DNA from: Niabella drilacis
GTDB lineage: Bacteria; Bacteroidota; Bacteroidia; Chitinophagales; Chitinophagaceae
DNA length: 64,000 nt
Assembly: GCF_900101395.1 (NCBI RefSeq)
Contig: NZ_FMZO01000017.1
Span: forward strand, 1 to 64,000
Direction: 5' to 3'
The notes under the pieces were generated by a model. That model was given only the letters and a program-made list of their open reading frames with translations, was not told the DNA's origin and did no database searches. The translations under genes and the position numbers were made by a program. Shown here one piece after another: positions 17,036-25,448 of this stretch. Each line of letters opens with the position of its first letter. Position 1 is the stretch's first letter.

Positions 17036-18277
17036 TTAAAAGCGCCGGATATATCCGACACCGGCCTGGATCTGGTTCCCTTTTGTATCCGGCATATACT
17101 CCTGGTTGATGAGGGAGGCGCCCAGTGTAACAATATTCAATTTAAAAGCATGCCTGAAATCAAGAGAGGCTTTATACGTTTTGAGCGGATAGGCCGCATT
17201 GAGCTGGGGGCTCAGATAGCGTTCATCCGGAGAGACCCCTGTTCCCAAATTTAACCCGATAAAATCATCGGCACCACCAAAATAATAGCGGCCAAGCAGG
17301 TTATAGGAAACGGAGTTCCTGCTGGTTTTGGATGGCACAAAGTAAGCCCGGGCTCCAAACAGAAAGCTGCTGTAATATTTGCCGATATAAGCTGTGTATA
17401 TGTTGGTAGCCGAAGTAAAATAAAGATGCCGTATACCCAATTCGGCCTCAAAACTGCGGGGCAGGTTCGCATACACGGAAAGGCCCGCGCGCCACCTGGG
17501 AAAAACGCCCACATTATTGGAGTAGCCCCCATTCACATACAAATAAAAGGTCCTGGAGATCCGGGGATAGGCATCTACCTCCAATTGCACGCCATTGTCC
17601 CGGAACCGGTTTGCATAGTTCACCCGCCCGATCACTGTTCCGATACCTGTGCGCCGCCCGTAGTCCAGACTAACCAGGTGCCATGGGTCATCAAACTGTT
17701 TATCAAAATAAACATAGTCATAAGAAATACCCACCCGGTTTAAAGAACGCTCATCCCTAATACTGTTTCCTAATGCCAGCGCTTCTGCATTTTTACTGTT
17801 TTTCTTCAGGAGGGTGTCCACAATATTCCCTGCCTCCCCATAGTGCCGCATGGCTGCAAGTACTTTTGCTTTCCGGAGCAGCAGCGCCGCCGAAGCCGGA
17901 TGGTATTGTAACCCGGCATTTGCCCGTTCCAATGCTGCCGCGTTATTATCATTCCAGTATTCCAGGTCGGTGTAGGCAACCGCAGCATCCTCGTAGTCCG
18001 GTTCATCGTTCAGAATATAGTTAAAGCAGGCCCGTGCACTGTCCGGCCGTTTTTGCCAGGTGTACAGCCGTCCCAGGAAAACCCGGACGTCTGCATATTT
18101 CGGGCTCAGCCCCAGTGCTTTTACTGCATAATGCTCTGCCAGCACATAATCTTTTTTTTCAAAAGCCGCATGCCGGGCAGCCTGGAAAAGGCCATCAGAC
18201 GTTGTGGTATCTGCCTGCGCACATACCTGCAAACCGGCAAAAAGCAGGATCCATAACAAAGGAGCTCTTATTGACAT
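17036..18277 (-). CDS. TPR plus YaiO-type outer-membrane beta-barrel protein
   Basis: 413 residues. A signal peptide (to about residue 20, LQVCAQA) is followed by tetratricopeptide repeats at about 28-165 (AEHYAVKALGLSPKYADVRV). The remaining 240 residues form a YaiO-family barrel ending IQAGVGYIRRF with a terminal aromatic residue. A periplasmic TPR superhelix joined to an outer-membrane pore is the architecture of PgaA, AlgK/AlgE and PelB, the secretion ports of synthase-dependent exopolysaccharides. It lies 31 bp after the phosphatase-superfamily gene. Confidence 0.82.
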   Translation of the reverse strand: MSIRAPLLWILLFAGLQVCAQADTTTSDGLFQAARHAAFEKKDYVLAEHYAVKALGLSPKYADVRVFLGRLYTWQKRPDSARACFNYILNDEPDYEDAAVAYTDLEYWNDNNAAALERANAGLQYHPASAALLLRKAKVLAAMRHYGEAGNIVDTLLKKNSKNAEALALGNSIRDERSLNRVGISYDYVYFDKQFDDPWHLVSLDYGRRTGIGTVIGRVNYANRFRDNGVQLEVDAYPRISRTFYLYVNGGYSNNVGVFPRWRAGLSVYANLPRSFEAELGIRHLYFTSATNIYTAYIGKYYSSFLFGARAYFVPSKTSRNSVSYNLLGRYYFGGADDFIGLNLGTGVSPDERYLSPQLNAAYPLKTYKASLDFRHAFKLNIVTLGASLINQEYMPDTKGNQIQAGVGYIRRF

Positions 18278-18308
18278 AGTTGATCATTTTAAATTTTGGG
18301 GCAATGCA

Positions 18309-20375
18309 TTATTTTTCTGTTGTATAGAGCCGGTATATCGAATCCGGTACCAGCCCGGCGCCATCAATAACCTGCCGGTTCTTCCGCTTAAACCGGTCAA
18401 AGGCACCGGTAAGCCGGTTCAGTACCTCTTTTGAATCACCCGGTACCAGGTCAAGCCGCTGGTCCATTTCAAATAACGTGTTCCCGTTGATCATATAGGT
18501 TCCCTCCACAAAATCGACCAGGTCATTCTTATCCTGCATCAGCGGGTAAGCATGCACATTCCGGAATGCACGTGCCGTATCCAGCCCGGAGCCTATCCAG
18601 CTTACCAACGATGGCATTTGCAGGGAATAGCTCTGTTTCAGGAAAGCCAGCAAGGACGGGGTTACATCGAAATGGGCAACCACCGGTGAAAATTTTGCAG
18701 ACCGGCGCAGCAATGGCGACCAGATGAGGAGCGGTACATGATAGCGGTCGATCTTACTGTTCAGCGGCAGTTCCGGCATCTGGTGATCGCCGGTCACGAG
18801 AAAGATCGTATGCGCAAAATCCGGCCTCCGGCTATAGGCGGCAAAAAAATCCCGCAAGGCGTCATCGGCGTATAAAATACTGGCGTATTGATCCCGGTAA
18901 TTCCGGGTCACCTGTTTTTCGGGTTCGGGAAAATGGAGATCCGTCAGGTGCTGTTCAAACTTTTTAAAATACACTTCCTGGTCGTTTACCAAAAACGGGC
19001 TGTGAGTGGCTACTGTAAGTAGTACCGAAACCTTTGGCGCAGCGGGCGCCGGCGCCTGCGAGTTTAAATACCAGCGGAACAACTCCTTATCCCCGTACCC
19101 CCATGAAAACCCGGAGCTGGCCGCCGGCAGTTTCCGGTAACCTGACGGAAAGCTTTTTATATCCCTGATAGCGCCGATATGATTCTTTTGCATAAAAAGA
19201 TCCATGTTATCAAAATGCGCATCACCACCATAATAAAAGGAGGTGTTGTATCCGTTATGTTTTAGCAAAGACAATAAACTAAGGTGTGCCGGCATGGATG
19301 CCCCCAACTCCGCAAAGCCGCTTTTGGCAAAGGGCAGCGATCCTAAAAGCCCCGGGAGCACTGAAAACGTTCTCCCGGATGTACTCAGGCAGTTTTCCCA
19401 GTAAAGCCCGGTGCCTGAAAGGGAATCCAGGAACGGGGTGAAATTGCCCAGGCGGGCCCCGCTGTTCGCAAACGCGGCGCCCAATCCCTCAACAATGACA
19501 ATGACCAGATCCGGGGGCCGGTCTGTCTTTTGAAAAAACGGGGAAAGAAGGTCCGGTGTGTCTTCCCTGCGCAGAAACGGATACCGGGCTTCATCTACAT
19601 ATTTAAAGGACCGGAGTGAATCCCGTACTAAAGCCCCGCTATCATAATCCCCGGAATAAAAATCGCTGTAAATATCTGTGGGCTGCTCCTGCGGACTGAA
19701 GTACCCGATAGACCCGGAATAAAAATAATAGGATTTGTTTACCGACAGGTTGTTGGCATATTCATTTCCCGGATGCATTCCTGAAACACGCAAAGCCGGA
19801 TGAAAGGGCGTCAGCAAGGCAAGCAACAGTACCACGGTGTAGCTGCCAGCGGCCCGCAGTTTTATTTTCCGGGGCAGCATTGCAAGGCCGGAGATGACAA
19901 GTGCCAGGAACACTATCAGCACCACCACGATCCAGGCGCTGACCCCGGCCGCTCCCACTGTTTGCCGGATATCCGAAGACTTATACAGCCACAGATCTCC
20001 ACCCAGCAAATTGAACGACTGTTGGAAATAAAAAACCAACGCAAGCTGCACCAGGCACAAGGAGCTCCCCAGCGCCGTAAAGACAACGGAAGCCAGTTTG
20101 CGACTGATCATATAGCACCCCATATAAACCAGATAGAGCAGGAAACCGATACCTGCCAAAAATGCAAGATCCTTCAACAGCCCCGTAAACAGCACACTCC
20201 AGAAAAACGCATTAAAGCGGTGCTGGTAGCTGTCATATCCCATTTCAAACAAACGCAACACCAGGAACAGGCCGGCCAGCACCATGAACTGCGGCACAAA
20301 ACCGGTACAGGAGCCCTTTAGTTTCCTGAAAAAGAATGATTCCTTTTTTACGGGTTTGTATGGGTGTCGCATCAT
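18309..20375 (-). CDS. Membrane alkaline-phosphatase-superfamily transferase (LTA synthase/sulfatase-like)
   Basis: 688 residues with about five N-terminal transmembrane helices (to residue about 175) and a periplasmic sulfatase-fold domain. Metal and nucleophile motifs are visible: LVIVIVEGLGAAF, ENCLSTSGRTFSVLPGLLGS (Thr nucleophile in the SGRTF region), and LVTGDHQMPELPL with its Asp-His pair. The family transfers phosphoglycerol, phosphoethanolamine or similar groups to glycans and lipids. Its stop and the synthase start region touch (ATG at 20375 overlapping the synthase stop), so it is translationally coupled and probably decorates the polymer. Confidence 0.85.
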   Translation of the reverse strand: MMRHPYKPVKKESFFFRKLKGSCTGFVPQFMVLAGLFLVLRLFEMGYDSYQHRFNAFFWSVLFTGLLKDLAFLAGIGFLLYLVYMGCYMISRKLASVVFTALGSSLCLVQLALVFYFQQSFNLLGGDLWLYKSSDIRQTVGAAGVSAWIVVVLIVFLALVISGLAMLPRKIKLRAAGSYTVVLLLALLTPFHPALRVSGMHPGNEYANNLSVNKSYYFYSGSIGYFSPQEQPTDIYSDFYSGDYDSGALVRDSLRSFKYVDEARYPFLRREDTPDLLSPFFQKTDRPPDLVIVIVEGLGAAFANSGARLGNFTPFLDSLSGTGLYWENCLSTSGRTFSVLPGLLGSLPFAKSGFAELGASMPAHLSLLSLLKHNGYNTSFYYGGDAHFDNMDLFMQKNHIGAIRDIKSFPSGYRKLPAASSGFSWGYGDKELFRWYLNSQAPAPAAPKVSVLLTVATHSPFLVNDQEVYFKKFEQHLTDLHFPEPEKQVTRNYRDQYASILYADDALRDFFAAYSRRPDFAHTIFLVTGDHQMPELPLNSKIDRYHVPLLIWSPLLRRSAKFSPVVAHFDVTPSLLAFLKQSYSLQMPSLVSWIGSGLDTARAFRNVHAYPLMQDKNDLVDFVEGTYMINGNTLFEMDQRLDLVPGDSKEVLNRLTGAFDRFKRKNRQVIDGAGLVPDSIYRLYTTEK

Positions 20376-21799
20376 TATGAACTCTTTTTATCAAATCCCT
20401 CCCGGGCCATATCGCCCCAGCTATGCCGGTTCCTGAAAATATCCACCAATCCCCTGATGCTGCTCCAGACAACAAAAGGGTGAAAATTAAACGGCTCGCT
20501 CATACTGGTCAGCAGCAGTTTGGCAATATCTGTTCTCCGCCGGTACTGGTTGTAGGTTTTTACCTCCATATAAACTGCAAATACGGAGTACAGGTAGTTA
20601 AACCCGATCACAACCGCAAGCAATGCAAAGAACAGCTCCCAGTCCACGAACCCTGCAAATACCATAACCAGGAAAGCCATAAATCCGAGAAACTCAATAA
20701 CGGGAGCCAGCAATTCAAAAAAGAACCAGTAAGGATAACTCAGCATACCCAGCAACCGGTAGCGGGGGTTAAAAAACATGATCCTGTGAAATTTCAATGT
20801 TTCATACGTGCCCCTGATCCAGCGGTTCCGCTGCCGGCCCAGCACCTTATAGGATGCGGGGGCTTCCGTCCAACACAGGGGATCGGGAATATAGGTAACT
20901 TTATAAGGCCGTTTCCGTTCCTCCATATAGCGCCGCATCCGTACCACCAGCTCCATATCTTCGCCTACAGTGTTCCGGTTATATCCGCCGCATTCAATGA
21001 CGATTTCCTTATCAAAGGCTCCGAATGCACCGGAGATCAGTAATAGCCCGTTGAGCCGGCTCCAGGCCATTCTGCCCAGCAAAAAAGCACGGATGTACTC
21101 GAGCGTCTGCATCCGTGGCAGGTATTCTCTTGGCAGTCTTACTTTCACAAGGCTGCCGTTTTCAACAACGGAGGAGTTGGCTATGCGTATCACACCTCCG
21201 GATGCGATCACCCTTTCGCTGGTGGCTTCCATAAAGGGCTTTACCATTTTTAAAATGGCATCCTGTTCCAGCACACAGTCTACATCAATACAAATAATGT
21301 AGTCGTTAGCCGCAATGTTGATCCCCACATTCAATGCATCCGCCTTACCTCCGTTTTCCTTATCAACCACTACCACTTTCCGCAGTACCGGGTTCCGGCT
21401 TTTATACACGCCTTTTATATCCTTTGTGGGTATCTGGTGCGGAACAAAAAAGTCAACCTTTTCAAGCTGATAGGCGTTGATCAGCTTTTGCAGGCTGTCA
21501 TCCTTGCTGCCGTCGTTTACGATGATCACCTCCAGGTTATAATAATAGATCGACAACAGGGAGCGGACATTGTCTACAATTGTCAGTCCTTCATTGTAGG
21601 CAGGCGCAATAATACTTACAGAAGGTGCATGCAGGGAGGAAGCGATCATCCGGTAATCCGTTACCCGGTTCTGGTGAATATACTTACGGGTTTCCCCGAT
21701 GGAAAAAACACCGATAAATATATAGAAGGCAAAAAGCACTATGGAATACAGGAATATCCCAAAAGCAAATGCTTCCAGTATGAGGGCCCACCAATTCAT
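20375..21799 (-). CDS. Processive GT2 polysaccharide synthase
   Basis: A 474-residue membrane glycosyltransferase. An N-terminal helix (about 5-32) precedes a GT2 domain with Asp96 (VNDGSKDD), the DxD at 172-174 (IDVDC), GED at 279-281 and the processive-synthase signature QRNRW at 323-327. Three or so helices follow at about 350-435. This matches the BcsA/PgaC/NodC class that polymerises a sugar from UDP- or GDP-donors and extrudes it. The polymer is unknown: no epimerase, deacetylase or donor-making gene is nearby. It overlaps the HEAT gene by 4 bp and the transferase by one base. Confidence 0.9.
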   Translation of the reverse strand: MNWWALILEAFAFGIFLYSIVLFAFYIFIGVFSIGETRKYIHQNRVTDYRMIASSLHAPSVSIIAPAYNEGLTIVDNVRSLLSIYYYNLEVIIVNDGSKDDSLQKLINAYQLEKVDFFVPHQIPTKDIKGVYKSRNPVLRKVVVVDKENGGKADALNVGINIAANDYIICIDVDCVLEQDAILKMVKPFMEATSERVIASGGVIRIANSSVVENGSLVKVRLPREYLPRMQTLEYIRAFLLGRMAWSRLNGLLLISGAFGAFDKEIVIECGGYNRNTVGEDMELVVRMRRYMEERKRPYKVTYIPDPLCWTEAPASYKVLGRQRNRWIRGTYETLKFHRIMFFNPRYRLLGMLSYPYWFFFELLAPVIEFLGFMAFLVMVFAGFVDWELFFALLAVVIGFNYLYSVFAVYMEVKTYNQYRRRTDIAKLLLTSMSEPFNFHPFVVWSSIRGLVDIFRNRHSWGDMAREGFDKKSS

Positions 21800-22902
21800 C
21801 TTTTTAGCTCGAACCTTAAATGATTATAAATATTGCGGAACGGCAATGGCTGTTGTGCGGCTTTGCTTTCGAGCAGCCCCCACCCGGCCGTACAGCAGGT
21901 TACGATCACCCGGGCAGCTCCCAGCTTCAGAAAATCGTTCCCGCTGTCCAGCTCCTTCATAAGGAATGGCTGTTGCGCATCCCCGGCAATGGCGGTGAGA
22001 CTGTTTAAAATCACGATCTTATTCCTCGGGGTTTCTGAAGCATAGCGTTCACACAAAATAGCCGCTGTTGCATCCCCGGCGATCTCCTTCAATGTTTTCG
22101 CGGCCTGTCCCCTGACCTCCTCTCTTTCATGCGTTAAACAGGAAACCACCTCGTCATGCACTTCAAAGCATTGATAGATCTCCGCAAGCTTTAAAGCAAA
22201 TACTACCACCGTATTGTTATCAGAATACAGCCAGTTGCTTAGCCCGGGGATCGGTTCAGGATCAAGCGGGCGCAGCTGCTCTATCAGGTTCAGCTGCTGC
22301 CAGTCTGAAAGGGAATGGGTCAGCACATTAAGGAACCGCAGCCCCCTGAATCCATAAAAATTAAACATTGCAGCCTGAGCCTCCCGCCGGATATATTTAT
22401 TCCGGTTATTGGTCAGTTTAAAGATCCGTGCGTTCATATCTTCCTGTTTCATCACAGACAGCTCGTTGATCCCTTTCACCTTTTTATACCATACCGGGCT
22501 ATCCAGTTTTTCAATGGAATCGGCCTTAAAACCCAGCTCCAGGTACAGGGCAACCACTTTATCCCCCACCGTTCCGGCAACACTCTTTTTCAACTCGATA
22601 AGACTGTTCAGCGCGAACTGCCGCTTATCGCGCTGCTTTAAATGTTTTGCAAACTTGGCCGGGATCCGGGAAGCCGGGATCTGTGTGTCTTCCAACACCA
22701 GTTTGCTTACCCATAGCTCAAACCCCATCCGGAAAGACTCCGGGCGAAAGAAGGCCTGTTTACGCTTGTAAAGATTCCAGTAAATCAAAATAAGCAGCAC
22801 CACAATAAGCACCGCAAAGCCGGCGGCCACTGCATAAAAAAAACCAGGTTTCAGCAGATCTGATATGGATAACAACCCGTACAAAGCCATTAAAAGGAGC
22901 AA
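21796..22902 (-). CDS. HEAT-repeat membrane protein of EPS operon
   Basis: 368 residues: one or two N-terminal transmembrane helices (about 3-50) and a cytoplasmic domain of HEAT-like alpha repeats (for example VVSCLTHEREEVRGQAAKTL and GDATAAILCERYASETP). Such repeats are protein-binding scaffolds. The ATGA overlap with the GT2 synthase start suggests equimolar production and a direct partnership with the synthase, perhaps linking it to the response regulator. Confidence 0.75.
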   Translation of the reverse strand: MLLLMALYGLLSISDLLKPGFFYAVAAGFAVLIVVLLILIYWNLYKRKQAFFRPESFRMGFELWVSKLVLEDTQIPASRIPAKFAKHLKQRDKRQFALNSLIELKKSVAGTVGDKVVALYLELGFKADSIEKLDSPVWYKKVKGINELSVMKQEDMNARIFKLTNNRNKYIRREAQAAMFNFYGFRGLRFLNVLTHSLSDWQQLNLIEQLRPLDPEPIPGLSNWLYSDNNTVVVFALKLAEIYQCFEVHDEVVSCLTHEREEVRGQAAKTLKEIAGDATAAILCERYASETPRNKIVILNSLTAIAGDAQQPFLMKELDSGNDFLKLGAARVIVTCCTAGWGLLESKAAQQPLPFRNIYNHLRFELKR

Positions 22903-22910
22903 TTAAAACA

Positions 22911-23288
22911 TCAGGAATTTGCATCTGCATTTATAGTCCCCATCACCCTTTTGATCCGCATTTCCAATTCTTTCAGACCAAAGGGCTTTACTACATAATC
23001 ATCCGCGCCCAGCAGAAAAGCTTCTTCCACGGCATTCTCCTGCCCCATGGCAGAAAACACGATGACCGGTATTTTTTTGCTTTTTGCTTTTGCCGCGTTC
23101 AATACTTCCAAACCCGAAACAAAGGGCAGCATGATATCCGTAATGATGAGGTCCGGGGCAAAGGCATCCAGTTCCTGCAACGCCTGCCTTCCATCTGAGC
23201 AGGGATGCACGTCATAGCCGATCTTCTTCAGCTTCAACTCAATGGCGCGCAACAACGCCGTTGCATCTTCAACAAGTAAAATTTTCAT
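22911..23288 (-). CDS. Single-domain CheY-like response regulator
   Basis: A 125-residue receiver domain with the acidic pocket (LVEDAT), phosphoacceptor Asp51 (LIITDIMLP), the Thr/Ser switch (VIVFSAMG) and the Lys of VVKPFG. It has no output domain, so it must signal by protein contact. As first gene of the exopolysaccharide operon, 8 bp before the HEAT-repeat gene, it probably gates synthesis by binding that protein or the synthase. No cognate kinase is adjacent. Confidence 0.88.
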   Translation of the reverse strand: MKILLVEDATALLRAIELKLKKIGYDVHPCSDGRQALQELDAFAPDLIITDIMLPFVSGLEVLNAAKAKSKKIPVIVFSAMGQENAVEEAFLLGADDYVVKPFGLKELEMRIKRVMGTINADANS

Positions 23289-23653
23289 AGTTTAGTTTTT
23301 CACATATAAACCAGAACCAATATATTGTTTAAGGGCCAATAGTATCAAGGTTACAGAGGACCGCTACCGGGTGATACCAATACAACAAAGATATATAAAA
23401 GCTGCTTTATTTACTGCAAAGCCCGGGGTAAACGCATCTGTGCCGGGTGAACCCCAACATGGTTCACGGTTATATTGCCGGCGGACGGGATAGCATTCCA
23501 GGCGGCCCAGGGGCCTACAATGGTTGAAATTCCCGGCATGCGGTTGTTGGCATCATCAATTCCGGCCGCCCCGCCCGGCTTAACGCACACGGGTGCTACC
23601 GGTATCCGTGCGCATCTGCCAGGAAACAATGCGCCAATGAAGTGTGCCAGGAG
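23289..23653. other. Gap between EPS operon and ABC gene
   Basis: Carries the promoter of the leftward EPS operon. A 72-codon frame at 23411-23629 has unremarkable composition and no recognisable features; I do not call it. Confidence 0.45.
23386..23393 (-). promoter_or_regulatory. -7 promoter box TATCTTTG of EPS operon
   Basis: Exact TAnnTTTG match on the minus strand, with a TTTG about 23 bases upstream as a possible -33 element. It would give a leader of roughly 90 nt before the response-regulator ATG. Confidence 0.5.
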
Positions 23654-25432
23654 TTACAGCTGCAACTGCTGTGTATACAATGCTTTTTTCCCCTCCAGGT
23701 ATGAGGGTGCGGGGTCTCTTATAACATCAACGATCTTTCCTTTCTCAAGGTGCAGGATAATATTACATAACCGTAGTGTATCAAGGCGATGGGTCACCAA
23801 AAAGGTATTGCGCCCCTCTACTAACCGCCCGATCGCCTCAATAACCATCTGTTCGGTATGCATATCTAAAGAGCTGGTGGGTTCATCGAGCAGCAATATG
23901 GGAGCATTTTTGATAAATGCGCGGGCGATGGCAATGCGTTGCCTTTCACCACCCGACAGTTTTGCACCTCTTTCGCCCACCTGCGTGTCATAACCGGCCG
24001 GTAGATTCATAATGAACTCATGTGCATTGGCATTTTTAGCCGCCTTCACAATTTCTTCGCGGGATGCCTCCGGCCGGCCATATGCAATGTTCTGCGCAAT
24101 AGTCGTGGATAACAACAAGGGCTCCTGCAGCACTATAGCGAACTGGTTGCGATAATCGGAAAGCCCGATAGAATGGATGTCCAAACCATCAAGCTGTATG
24201 GTTCCGGAGGAAGGATCATGAAACCTCAATAACAGGCTCAGGAGCGAAGATTTCCCGGAGCCGGTTGAGCCAATAATACCCAGGCGGTCGCCAGGCTGTA
24301 ATTCCAGGTTGATGCCGGACAATACCGTTTTTGCCGGATCATAAGCGAATGATACGTTTTTTAGAGAGAACCGGCCCCTGACTGCCGGGCAGGGAACATG
24401 TTGCACTGCAGCGTTAAATTCCTGGGGCTCGTCGAACAGGGCATACGCACGTTTAATGCTGGTAAGTGAAGACTGGATATCGGAGATGTTTCGTGTAATA
24501 ACATCTATTGGGCCATAGATCTGGGCTACATAAGCGAGAATTATGGTCAGCTCACCCAGCGTCATGCGATTATTGTGAATATCATAAGCGCCTACATACA
24601 TAAACAGCGCTGTTACTATTGCAAACAACATCCCCACCACAAAGTAGAACCAGGCGCTGGCCCGTGCCACGCGCATCTGTCCATCTACCACTTCATTTGC
24701 CCGGTCAGTAAACCGTTCCGCTTCTATGCTCTCCCTGCCAAAAGACTTAATAATCCGTATCGCTCCCAACACCTCGTTCATTACCGACATGGCATTGCTT
24801 TCGCTCGTCTTTACATCATTCCATTGCTGTTTCCATTTAGCCGCAGATTTACGGATAAGCAACACAAGCGGGGGGATAACTCCCAGCAGCATCAGCGAAA
24901 AGGTGGCATTGATTGAAAACATTACTGCCAGCATGGCCAGCAAGGTTACCGAAGAGGTTATGAGCGGCATAATGTTAACGATCAACAACGTCTTGATGTT
25001 GGCGGCATCATACTGAATGCGGTATAAAGCATCTGCAGTACCCATATTGTCATGGTGTGCAAGCGATAACCGCTGCACATGATCAAAGAGGTTACTGCGG
25101 AACCGGAGCACCAGCTTTTCACCGGCGACCGTGTTGAGCAGCCAAATCACCAGCTTGTAGCAGTTCTCCAGTAATGCGATCCCCATTACCAGCGCCACTG
25201 AAAGCAGCACCACCGTTCTGAAATCAATACCACCCGGGAAGAACCCGGCAATGAAGCCTGGCAGCGGCGCATGATTAAAACCACTGTCGATCAGGATCTT
25301 TAATCCAAGCGGTTTAAGCAGGACAAGAGATACGGCCAAAACATTCAGCAGTACGATCACACCCAGGAGCAGCCAGTAGGGCCGCGCCTGTACCAGTACC
25401 CGAATAAACAAAGCTCTTTTTTTTGTTGCCAT
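23654..25432 (-). CDS. ABC exporter, fused permease and ATPase
   Basis: 592 residues: a six-helix type-1 exporter membrane domain (about 1-320) and a nucleotide-binding domain with Walker A GSTGSGKSS, signature LSGGERQR, Walker B ILLLDEPTSSLD and the switch His in VTHRLD. This half-size MsbA/lipid-or-peptide-exporter form works as a homodimer in the inner membrane. It follows the glycosidase-glycosyltransferase gene by 16 bp, so its cargo is probably a glycan or glycolipid made by that protein. Confidence 0.9.
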   Translation of the reverse strand: MATKKRALFIRVLVQARPYWLLLGVIVLLNVLAVSLVLLKPLGLKILIDSGFNHAPLPGFIAGFFPGGIDFRTVVLLSVALVMGIALLENCYKLVIWLLNTVAGEKLVLRFRSNLFDHVQRLSLAHHDNMGTADALYRIQYDAANIKTLLIVNIMPLITSSVTLLAMLAVMFSINATFSLMLLGVIPPLVLLIRKSAAKWKQQWNDVKTSESNAMSVMNEVLGAIRIIKSFGRESIEAERFTDRANEVVDGQMRVARASAWFYFVVGMLFAIVTALFMYVGAYDIHNNRMTLGELTIILAYVAQIYGPIDVITRNISDIQSSLTSIKRAYALFDEPQEFNAAVQHVPCPAVRGRFSLKNVSFAYDPAKTVLSGINLELQPGDRLGIIGSTGSGKSSLLSLLLRFHDPSSGTIQLDGLDIHSIGLSDYRNQFAIVLQEPLLLSTTIAQNIAYGRPEASREEIVKAAKNANAHEFIMNLPAGYDTQVGERGAKLSGGERQRIAIARAFIKNAPILLLDEPTSSLDMHTEQMVIEAIGRLVEGRNTFLVTHRLDTLRLCNIILHLEKGKIVDVIRDPAPSYLEGKKALYTQQLQL

Positions 25433-25448
25433 TTACTGGAAGTTATTA

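Noticed and set aside
15847-17133. Longer start of the EPS-operon protein at 17133
   Set aside because: The extra 37 codons overlap the YaiO gene and precede a normal membrane-anchor start at 17022.
23411-23629. 72-codon frame after the ABC transporter gene
   Set aside because: Smooth composition but no recognisable motif, signal or terminator; could be a remnant, not callable.
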